Shown here in pieces: positions 1 through 5,827 of a stretch of 11,046 nucleotides of DNA (its first letter is position 1; each line of letters opens with the position of its first letter). Where the stretch lies: NCBI GenBank assembly GCA_035524895.1, contig DATLFI010000248.1, forward strand, positions 1-11,046, given 5' to 3'. The DNA comes from DATLFI01 sp035524895. Lineage in GTDB: Bacteria > Acidobacteriota > Thermoanaerobaculia > Multivoradales > Multivoraceae. Below the pieces are notes generated by a model. That model saw only the letters and a program-made list of their open reading frames with translations, ran no database searches and was not told the DNA's origin. A program made the position numbers and the translations under genes.

Positions 1-29
1 GAGCCGCGGGGGGGTTCGGGTGCGTCTTC

Positions 30-50
30 CCCTCTCCCGTCGGGAGAGGG
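30..50. repeat. 21-base perfect palindrome (hairpin)
   Basis: CCCTCTCCC at 30-38 is the exact reverse complement of GGGAGAGGG at 42-50, and the inner G39-C41 also pairs around T40. This gives a 9-10 bp GC-rich stem with almost no loop. It lies just before the dehydrogenase ribosome binding site. No T-run follows on the + strand, so it is a poor intrinsic terminator. Pyrimidine/purine palindromes of this kind are often dispersed intergenic repeats, but only one copy is visible here, so that reading is an inference. Confidence 0.6.
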
Positions 51-80
51 TGGCGGGAGTTCCCAGAAGGAGCGCCGCTC

Positions 81-1142
81 GTGAGGTTCGGCCTGGACGG
101 CGCGCAGTCCCTGCTGCGCGACACCGTGGCGCAGCTCGCGCGCCAGGACGCGCCGCTCGAGCGGGTGCGCCGGATCGCGGAAGCAGAGGGTGTCGCCGAA
201 CACCGATCCGTGTACGCCGAGCTCGGTGAGGCGGGCGTGACCGGGCTGCTGGTGCCGGAGGAGCATGGCGGTGCCGGGCTCGGTCTGCTCGAGGCGGCGA
301 TCGCTGCGCAGGAGCTCGGCGCAGCGGCGACACCGGCGAGCGTTCACGCTTCGTGCGTGCTCGCGCCGCTGCTGCTGCACGCCTGCGGATCGCAGGCACA
401 GCGCGCCGAGTGGCTCGGTGGGATCGCCTCGGGCGACGCGCTGGTGGCGGTCGCGACCCGCGGCATAGACGAGCGCGGCGGGCGTCTGGTGGGCGTCGCG
501 CCAGAGGTCGCCGACGCGGACCTGGCCGACGTGTTCCTGGTGGTGGCAGGTGAGAAGCTGTACCTGGCGCCGGCGAAAGCCGGAGGAATCGACGTCGCGC
601 CGCTGCTGCTGGTCGACCGCACGCGACGCCTCGGCGCGGTGCGCTTCGACCTCGCCGTGGCCGGGCTCGAGCGGCTACCGGGACCGATCGCGCCGGAGCT
701 GCTGGAGCGGGTCGTTGCCGCGTCGCGCGTCGCGCTAGCCGCCGACGCGCTGGGCGCCTGCTATCGCGCGATCCAGCTCGCCGTCGACTACGCGAAGCAG
801 CGCGAGCAGTTCGGCCGCGTGATCGGCTCGTTCCAGGCGGTCAAGCACCTGTGTGCCGAGATGATCGCCGACACGGATCCAATCCAGTCCTTCCTCTGGC
901 ACGCCGCACACGCTTGGGACCGCGAGGAGGCCGACGCGCCCCGCCTCGCCGCGCTGCTCAAGGCGCACGTAGCCGAGGTCGGAGCCGAGGTCGCGAGCAA
1001 GGCGACGCAGGTCTTCGGCGGCATGGGATTCACCTGGGAGTGCGAGGTGCACTGGTGCTACCAGCGGATCGGCTACGCGCGCCAAGTGCTGGGTGTGCCG
1101 GAGGAGCTGCGGGACGAGGCGGTGCCAGCTCTCGTCAGCTAA
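81..1142 (+). CDS. acyl-CoA dehydrogenase family protein, short divergent form
   Basis: This is a 353-residue flavoprotein of the acyl-CoA dehydrogenase superfamily, which introduces an alpha,beta double bond into acyl-CoA thioesters in the cytoplasm. The GTG start is supported by AAGGAG at 67-72, eight bases upstream. The N-terminal helical domain carries LLVPEEHGGAGLGLLE (56-71). The C-terminal helical domain has YAKQREQFGRVIGSFQAVKH (237-256) and the FAD-contact region QVFGGMGFTWE (310-320). The middle beta domain (about 120-195) is short, and the usual T-E-P-x-x-G-S-D type FAD/substrate signature is not recognisable. There is also no C-terminal Y-E-G-T with the catalytic glutamate of MCAD-like enzymes. 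Such members occur in heteromeric dehydrogenases such as the mycobacterial steroid FadE pairs, where one subunit is degenerate, so a partner subunit upstream of the window is plausible. The GTGA at 81-84 would also allow a 4-base overlap with an upstream gene. Family is certain; substrate is unknown. Confidence 0.9.
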   Translation: MRFGLDGAQSLLRDTVAQLARQDAPLERVRRIAEAEGVAEHRSVYAELGEAGVTGLLVPEEHGGAGLGLLEAAIAAQELGAAATPASVHASCVLAPLLLHACGSQAQRAEWLGGIASGDALVAVATRGIDERGGRLVGVAPEVADADLADVFLVVAGEKLYLAPAKAGGIDVAPLLLVDRTRRLGAVRFDLAVAGLERLPGPIAPELLERVVAASRVALAADALGACYRAIQLAVDYAKQREQFGRVIGSFQAVKHLCAEMIADTDPIQSFLWHAAHAWDREEADAPRLAALLKAHVAEVGAEVASKATQVFGGMGFTWECEVHWCYQRIGYARQVLGVPEELRDEAVPALVS

Positions 1143-1150
1143 GATGACTG

Positions 1151-1164
1151 GTCTATACTTAGAC
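1151..1164. promoter_or_regulatory. short inverted repeat in AT-richer gap, possible operator/promoter region
   Basis: The gap between the dehydrogenase and the secreted protein (1143-1224) is markedly AT-richer than its surroundings. It contains GTCTA (1151-1155), a 4-base spacer TACT, and TAGAC (1160-1164), a perfect 5-bp dyad. TATACT (1154-1159) and TATATC (1172-1177) resemble -10 hexamers, but neither has a convincing -35 box at 16-18 bases. A promoter for the 1225 gene probably lies here; its exact position is not resolved. Confidence 0.3.
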
Positions 1165-1202
1165 GACATGCTATATCCTTGTCCTGTGCGGTAGGCAGAG
1201 GA

Positions 1203-1217
1203 CTCCTCTCCAGGAGG
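1203..1217 (+). promoter_or_regulatory. Shine-Dalgarno inside a small hairpin (gene at 1225)
   Basis: AGGAGG (1212-1217) is a near-perfect ribosome binding site seven bases before the ATG at 1225, and it decides that start. Directly upstream, CTCCT (1203-1207) can pair with AGGAG (1212-1216) across a 4-base loop. The Shine-Dalgarno could therefore be locally masked. Pairing is exact but only 5 bp, so a regulatory role is an inference. Confidence 0.45.
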
Positions 1218-1224
1218 TTGAGCC

Positions 1225-2079
1225 ATGACACGGAACCCCACTCGTTTGGCGGGCTGTCGAGCTCTTTCTCTGGCGTCACTGGCTCTCCTCGTCGCGGCGT
1301 CCGCGGCTGCGAGCACACTGGCCGTACAGTCCTTGAACAAGAACGCCGGTACCTACGCCGCGCGCGTAGGCGTCGCGAGCACCTGTCTGGCCGACAATCA
1401 CGAGGTGGTGACCGGCACCATCGCGGGCGGCGCCTTCACCGCTTGCTCGACCTTGACGGCGGACGCCGATCTCGCCTCTGGTGCCACGACCTTCACCGCT
1501 GGCGACCTGGTCATCCTTCGCAATGGCTTCTCGGTGGCCACCGGAGCGGCACTCACCGTCGAAATCGACCGCGCGCTCTACCCCGACGCCTGGGTACAGG
1601 ACGACACCCCGAACGGCGAGACGGTGTATGCGGCACGTTTCTACATCGATCCCTCCAGCCTCGCCCTCGACAACGGCGACCAGTTCCTTCACTTCCTCGC
1701 CTTCGATGCGGGGGGACAGCAGAGGCTTCGGGTTGTGCTCAAGCAGGTGTCGACCGAGAGACGACTGGTTCTCGAGGCGATCGATGATGTCGGTGGCGTG
1801 GCGACGACCTTGGACCAGCTCCTCTTGGCCGGCTGGAACTGGGTCGAGGTGGGGTGGGAGACCAGCTCTGGGGCCAACGACGGTAGGGCGTTCATCTGCC
1901 TCAACGCCGCGGCGCCGCCGACCGGATGCGTAGAGCTGGCGAACCTCGACAACGACACCGGAGCCATCGACTTCGTGCGCTGGGGCGCGATCGACGTGCC
2001 GAGCAACAGCAGTCTGGGAAACCTCGACCTCGACGACTTCGAGTCGCGCCGTAGCCTGAACATCGGCCCACTGCCGTAG
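1225..2079 (+). CDS. secreted protein, probable coathanger stack plus LamG-like domain
   Basis: This 284-residue protein is not assigned to a named family. Residues 1-29 are a clear Sec signal peptide: basic N-terminus, hydrophobic core, and likely cleavage after SAAA at 29, so it is exported. Residues 90-115 (TFTAGDLVILRNGFSVATGA) have the G-x-x-I/V-L-x-x-GF-x-V-x-x-GA-x-x-x-x-x-I pattern of the short beta 'coathanger' repeats common at surface-protein ends. Residues 134-276 read like a concanavalin/LamG-type jelly roll: alternating beta pattern, GWNWVEVGW (203-211), and a closing LDLDDFESRR (267-276). The mature part has only four cysteines, C54, C74, C225 and C235, spaced as two probable disulfide pairs. 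No catalytic motif, membrane anchor or sorting signal is visible. The base composition seems slightly less GC-rich than its neighbours. The start is fixed by AGGAGG at 1212-1217. Export is confident; domain calls are moderate and function is unknown. Confidence 0.85.
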   Translation: MTRNPTRLAGCRALSLASLALLVAASAAASTLAVQSLNKNAGTYAARVGVASTCLADNHEVVTGTIAGGAFTACSTLTADADLASGATTFTAGDLVILRNGFSVATGAALTVEIDRALYPDAWVQDDTPNGETVYAARFYIDPSSLALDNGDQFLHFLAFDAGGQQRLRVVLKQVSTERRLVLEAIDDVGGVATTLDQLLLAGWNWVEVGWETSSGANDGRAFICLNAAAPPTGCVELANLDNDTGAIDFVRWGAIDVPSNSSLGNLDLDDFESRRSLNIGPLP

Positions 2080-2147
2080 TAGCGCTCGCTCTGGTGACGG
2101 GGCCGGCGCGGGCGCGCTGCAGCGACGACTACCAGCCGGGTAGCTCA

Positions 2148-2168
2148 GGGTCTCCCCACGGAGGTCCC
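2148..2168 (+). promoter_or_regulatory. hairpin that encloses the acylase Shine-Dalgarno
   Basis: GGAGG (2160-2164) is the ribosome binding site for the ATG at 2171. CTCC (2152-2155) pairs with GGAG (2160-2163) over a 4-base loop. T2151-G2164 extends the stem as a wobble, and after bulged T2165, GGG (2148-2150) pairs with CCC (2166-2168). The resulting 8-bp stem covers the whole Shine-Dalgarno two bases before the start codon. The pairing is read directly from the sequence; a control function is inferred. Confidence 0.45.
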
Positions 2169-2170
2169 CC

Positions 2171-4465
2171 ATGCGGTTTCGCGTCCTGATCGTCCTCGGT
2201 CTCGCGTTCGCTTTCTCGCTCGGCTGCGCTGCGCGGCCGGCCGACGAGGCTGCCGAACGTACCGCCACCGTCTACCGCGACGAGTACGGCATCCCCCACA
2301 TCTACGCCGAGAGCGCCGAGGCGGGTCTCTACGCGTCGGGCTGGCTGCAGGCCGAGGACCGTCTCGAGCAGCTGCTCAAGAACTTCCTCCTGGGGCTCGG
2401 GGAGTACGCCGCGGCCCACGGCGCCGGCGAGAACGACGAGTGGGTGCGCTCCGACCTCGAGTCGCTGATGTGGGACCACTACGGCGTTGCCCAGCGCCAC
2501 TACGAGCAGAAGCTCAACCCGGAGCTCCGCGCTCACCTCGCCGCGTTCGTGCAGGGCATCCGCGACTACATGGCGGCTCATCCGCAGGAGGTCCCGGCGT
2601 GGTGGGGCGACCGCGTGGTCGACGTGTACATGCCTGTTGCGTTCAGCCGCCAGTTCATCTGGGGCTGGCCGGCGGGGCAGGCGGCCTCCGATCTGCGGCG
2701 AGCGGGGCTCTCGCCGAGCTACGATGTCGACGTGCGCGCCTCGAACCAGATCGCGCTGGCGCCGTCGCGCACCTCCTTCGGCGCCGCGGCGCTGATCATC
2801 GACCCGCACCTGTCGTGGCTCGGCCGCCAGCGCTACTGGGAGATGCGGCTGCACGCTGGCGACATCCACATCAGCGGCTTCGCCACCGCCGGGTTTCCGT
2901 ATGTGAACCTCGGCCACAACCGCCACATCGGATTCGCCCACACCACCGGCGGCCCCGACACCGGGGACGTCTACGAGCTCGCGCTCGATCCCGAGAACCC
3001 GGCGCGCTACCGCTGGGACGGCGGCTGGCGCGAGCTGACCTCGCGCTCGGTCGAGCTGCGCGTCGCGGGCGAGGCGGAGCCGCGACGCGTCACGTTTTGG
3101 TTCTCACACCACGGCCCGATCGTGGCGCGCGCCGGAAACCAGGCATACGCCGCCGCGCTCGCCTACGCCGCCGAGATCGGTTACCTCGAGTCGAAGTACT
3201 GGTTCATGCTCGCCGAGGACTACCGCGGCGCGATCAAGGCACTGGAGGTGCGGCAGATCATGCCGCAGAACGTGATGGTCGCGGACACTTCCGGCAACAT
3301 CTACTACCAGCGCACCGGTCGCGTGCCGATCCGGCCCGACGGCTACGACTGGAGCGCGCCGGTCGACGGCACCACGTCGGCCACGGAGTGGCAGGGCATC
3401 CATCCGGTCGAGGACCTGATCTCGCTGCTCAACCCCCCGCAGGGCTACATGCAGAACTGCAACATCACTCCAGACGTGATGCTCGCTGGCAGCCCGATGC
3501 AGAGCACCAAGTACCGCGACTACCTCTTCAACCAACCGGAGTGGCTCACCCACCAGCGGGGCTCGAACGCCGTGGCGCAGCTCGAGGCGCGCGCGACCTG
3601 GAGCGCCGAAGACTTCCTCGCTCTCGCGGTCGACACCTCTTGCTATCAAGCGGACCGGTGGCAGCGGGAGCTGGAGCGCGCCGACGCGACCGTGAAGGAC
3701 GGCGGCGGGCAACGGGAAGCCGACTACCGCGAGGCGCTGCGGCGGATCCTGGCCTGGGACCAGCGCGCGGACCCAGCCTCCAACGGCGCGGCACTCTATT
3801 GGTTGTGGCGCCACGCGCTGGTCGAGGTCGCCGGCGAAGACAAGGTGAACGAGCTGATCCTCCAAGTCAACGACTACCTCGAGCCGTTTCGCGAAGCCGC
3901 GATCGCGGGCGGCACCGAGCCGCCGGCCGCGGGGCCGGGTCGCGTCGCCGACCGGGACCTGCCGTGGCTGGTCGAGGCGCTCGAGCACGCGGTCGAGCAG
4001 GCGACCACCCAACACGCGTCGCGCGGTGGCCTCGATCTCACCTATGGCGACCTCTTCCGCGTCGGCCGCACCGACGCGACGGACGACGTCTCGTGGCCGG
4101 TCGGCGGCGGCTCGCACCGGCTCGAGGGCATGGCGACGCTACGCGCGGTCGGCTTCGACCCAGAGCGCGAGGACGGCACTCGTTGGGGTCGGGGCGGCCA
4201 GACCTCCACCGAGGTCGTGCTCCTCACCGACCCCATCCAGAGCTTCACCCAGCCGCCGATCGGCCAGAGCGACCGGCCTGACTCGGCGCACTACCGCGAC
4301 CAGGCCGAGAAGCTGTTCTCGCCGGGCAAGCTCAAGCCGAGCTGGTTCTGGAAGGAGGACCTGATCGGTGGGGGTCACGTGCGCTCCGAGGAGCGCATCG
4401 TGTGGCCGGGGCCAGCCGAAGTCGCGTCGGAACGGGCTGCGACGGCGGCGGGAGGTGGCGCATGA
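2171..4465 (+). CDS. penicillin/acyl-homoserine-lactone acylase family Ntn-hydrolase, exported
   Basis: This 764-residue protein is a self-cleaving N-terminal-nucleophile amidase that hydrolyses an amide bond of an acylated substrate. Residues 1-18 are a hydrophobic signal ending in SLGC19, an imperfect lipobox, so it may be lipid-anchored or periplasmic. The alpha part begins VYRDEYGIPHIYAES (34-48). The precursor should cut at A190|S191, making Ser191 the nucleophile (RASNQIALAP). His213 in DPHLSW lies exactly 22 residues after Ser191, matching the beta-His23 of PvdQ-type AHL acylases and cephalosporin acylases. Penicillin G acylase has Gln there. LGHNRHIGFAHTTGGPDTGD (247-266) and GYMQNCNITP (425-434), with Asn431 as a possible oxyanion residue, follow family order. 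Length matches PvdQ-like acylases (about 760). The stop overlaps the next gene's start (ATGA), so the two are translationally coupled. Family and chemistry are confident; the AHL specificity is only a possibility, and lactam or peptide-antibiotic acylase activity is equally open. Confidence 0.95.
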   Translation: MRFRVLIVLGLAFAFSLGCAARPADEAAERTATVYRDEYGIPHIYAESAEAGLYASGWLQAEDRLEQLLKNFLLGLGEYAAAHGAGENDEWVRSDLESLMWDHYGVAQRHYEQKLNPELRAHLAAFVQGIRDYMAAHPQEVPAWWGDRVVDVYMPVAFSRQFIWGWPAGQAASDLRRAGLSPSYDVDVRASNQIALAPSRTSFGAAALIIDPHLSWLGRQRYWEMRLHAGDIHISGFATAGFPYVNLGHNRHIGFAHTTGGPDTGDVYELALDPENPARYRWDGGWRELTSRSVELRVAGEAEPRRVTFWFSHHGPIVARAGNQAYAAALAYAAEIGYLESKYWFMLAEDYRGAIKALEVRQIMPQNVMVADTSGNIYYQRTGRVPIRPDGYDWSAPVDGTTSATEWQGIHPVEDLISLLNPPQGYMQNCNITPDVMLAGSPMQSTKYRDYLFNQPEWLTHQRGSNAVAQLEARATWSAEDFLALAVDTSCYQADRWQRELERADATVKDGGGQREADYREALRRILAWDQRADPASNGAALYWLWRHALVEVAGEDKVNELILQVNDYLEPFREAAIAGGTEPPAAGPGRVADRDLPWLVEALEHAVEQATTQHASRGGLDLTYGDLFRVGRTDATDDVSWPVGGGSHRLEGMATLRAVGFDPEREDGTRWGRGGQTSTEVVLLTDPIQSFTQPPIGQSDRPDSAHYRDQAEKLFSPGKLKPSWFWKEDLIGGGHVRSEERIVWPGPAEVASERAATAAGGGA

Positions 4466-5361
4466 GAGACGAGTCTCCGGGCAGCGCGGCGAAGGTGGAC
4501 ACGGCGCGACCCAGCGGCTGGCTGGTCGGATCCGTGTCGATCACGCCGGTGATCGAGATCGACGCGCCGGTGCCCCCGAGCTTCATCCTCCGCGACGCCA
4601 CGCTCGAGAACATGGCCGGCGACCTCGACTGGCTGCAGCCGACCTTCGTCGGGCCGCAGGGTGAGCTGAAGCTGATCATCCAGGCGTTCCTGATCGAGGT
4701 GCGCGGCCGCAAGATCATCGTCGACACCTGCGTCGGCAACGACAAGCAGCGGGCGTTGCCGGCCTGGAACGAGCTGCGGACGCCGTTCCTCGCCAAGCTG
4801 CGCGACGCCGGGTTCCCGCCCGAGCAGGTCGACCTCGTGGTCAGCACGCACCTGCACGTCGACCACGTCGGCTGGAACACCATGAAGGTCGAGGGCCAGT
4901 GGGTGCCGACCTTCCCGAACGCGCGCTACGTGATGGCGCGCGAGGACTTCGAGTTCTGGCGGCGCACCAGCGACGAGGAGGCCGCGCGCGTGTTCGGCGA
5001 CTCGGTGGCGCCGGTGTTCGAGCACGGGCTGGTCGAGCTGGTCGGTTGCGACCACCAGATCACGCCGGATCTCTCGTTCGTGCCTACGCCTGGCCACACC
5101 CCGGGCCACTGCAGCGTCGCGATCCGTTCCGGCGCCGCCGAGGCGGTGATCACCGGCGACCTGATGCACCACCCGTCGCAGTGCGCGCATCCCGAGTGGC
5201 CATGCCGCGCCGACGTCGACAAGGACCTGGCGCGGGCGACCCGTCGCGCGTTTCTCGAGCGCTACTCCGACAGCGGCATTCTGGTGATCGGCACGCACTG
5301 GGGCGGACCGACCGCCGTGCACATCACGCGGAGAGGTGCGGCGTGGCGCGTGGTGTGGTGA
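4462..5361 (+). CDS. metallo-beta-lactamase-fold hydrolase
   Basis: This 299-residue protein is a dinuclear metal hydrolase of the MBL fold. The metal ligands are all present: H130-L-H132-V-D134-H135 (followed by VGWN), H212 in PTPGHTPGH, D233 in GDLMHHP, and H279 in GTHWGGPT. No signal peptide or transmembrane segment is visible, so it should be cytoplasmic, unlike its exported neighbour. The ATG at 4462 is chosen because it forms an ATGA overlap with the acylase stop and has GGAGGT at 4451-4456, five bases upstream. An in-frame GTG at 4402 would add 20 residues of poor family likeness. The spacing and length resemble the broad group holding AHL lactonases and methyl parathion hydrolase, but sequence alone does not fix the substrate. 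Coupling to the acylase implies linked roles, for example opening a lactone or ester linked to the acylase product, which is inference. Confidence 0.95.
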   Translation: MRDESPGSAAKVDTARPSGWLVGSVSITPVIEIDAPVPPSFILRDATLENMAGDLDWLQPTFVGPQGELKLIIQAFLIEVRGRKIIVDTCVGNDKQRALPAWNELRTPFLAKLRDAGFPPEQVDLVVSTHLHVDHVGWNTMKVEGQWVPTFPNARYVMAREDFEFWRRTSDEEAARVFGDSVAPVFEHGLVELVGCDHQITPDLSFVPTPGHTPGHCSVAIRSGAAEAVITGDLMHHPSQCAHPEWPCRADVDKDLARATRRAFLERYSDSGILVIGTHWGGPTAVHITRRGAAWRVVW

Positions 5362-5393
5362 GTGTGTCCCAGACGTCCCGGCGCCGGCGAGCG

Positions 5394-5422
5394 TTTGCAG
5401 GCGGGGCGCATATATGTACAAT
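5394..5422 (+). promoter_or_regulatory. sigma-70-like promoter for padR-ADOP
   Basis: TTTGCA (5394-5399) and TACAAT (5417-5422) are separated by 17 bases and match the -35/-10 consensus at 4/6 and 5/6 positions. This is a sharp AT-rich island in GC-rich DNA. Transcription would begin near 5429-5430, essentially at the PadR ATG, so the mRNA may be leaderless. No Shine-Dalgarno precedes that ATG. Confidence 0.55.
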
Positions 5423-5431
5423 ACGAGTATG
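5409..5431. promoter_or_regulatory. overlapping small palindromes, candidate PadR operator
   Basis: The stretch holds CATATATG (5409-5416), TGTACA (5415-5420) and ATAC-GA-GTAT (5421-5430). It is also bounded by CATA (5409-5412) and TATG (5428-5431) as an outer dyad. It covers the -10 box and the start codon of the PadR gene. PadR-family repressors commonly bind ATGTA/TACAT-type dyads in their own promoters, so autorepression is a reasonable inference. Confidence 0.4.
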
Positions 5432-5827
5432 GCCTTCACGACGACGAAGCCTTCCTCGGACGCCACGGAGCACATCCAGAGCCTGTTGCCGCTGAGTGCC
5501 GTCGACTATCACCTGCTGCTGGTGCTGGCGGAGCGCGACCTCTACGGTTACGCGATCCTGCGGTCGATGGCGGAGGAGTCGCGGGGCTCGGTTCGGCTCG
5601 ACATCGGCTCCCTCTATCGCGCCCTCGCGCGGTTGGAGACGACGGAGCTGGTGGAGCCGACGAGTGCGCCCGACGAGGGGGCGGGAGCGCACCCCGGCCG
5701 TCCCAGGCGCTACTACCGGCTCACCGGCCTGGGTCGCGCGGTGCTCACAGAGGAAGCTAGGCGGCTCCAGAATGCGGTGCGGCTGGCGCAAGAGCGGGAG
5801 CTGCTCTCGGGGTCGGCGAGCCGGTGA
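5429..5827 (+). CDS. PadR family transcriptional regulator
   Basis: This 132-residue winged-helix regulator of the short PadR class (PF03551-like) is a cytoplasmic DNA-binding dimer. The core runs from LSAVDYHLLLVLAERDLYGY (helix 1-2) through LDIGSLYRALARLETTELVE (recognition helix and turn) to GRPRRYYRLTGLGRAVLTEE (beta wing). A C-terminal helix, LQNAVRLAQERELL, probably forms the dimer interface. The ATG at 5429 is preferred. The longer in-frame GTG start at 5336 would overlap the MBL gene and adds residues with no family likeness. There is no ribosome binding site before 5429, and the predicted promoter places the transcription start on the ATG. The TGA overlaps the permease GTG (GTGA, 5824-5827), so the two are translationally coupled. 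PadR regulators next to ADOP permeases are a recurring pair. Ligand and full target set are unknown. Confidence 0.92.
   Translation: MAFTTTKPSSDATEHIQSLLPLSAVDYHLLLVLAERDLYGYAILRSMAEESRGSVRLDIGSLYRALARLETTELVEPTSAPDEGAGAHPGRPRRYYRLTGLGRAVLTEEARRLQNAVRLAQERELLSGSASR

Noticed and set aside
1..84. end of an upstream gene stopping at TGA 82-84
   Set aside because: The frame is open from the window edge and would give a GTGA overlap, but it passes through the 30-50 palindrome and encodes a low-complexity Gly/Ser/Pro stretch. I cannot support it as coding.
2135..2148. tRNA-like D-arm word GCCGGGTAGCTCAG
   Set aside because: It looks like the 5' part of a tRNA, but no anticodon arm, no T-arm GGTTC-type sequence and no acceptor complement follow. 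The region runs straight into the acylase ribosome binding site.
1276..2268. long - strand open frame of 330 codons
   Set aside because: It lies antisense to the secreted protein, has arginine- and alanine-rich content with no recognisable domain, and is the expected shadow of GC-rich codon use. The same applies to 3104-4117, 4375-5475 and 5713-6951 on the - strand.
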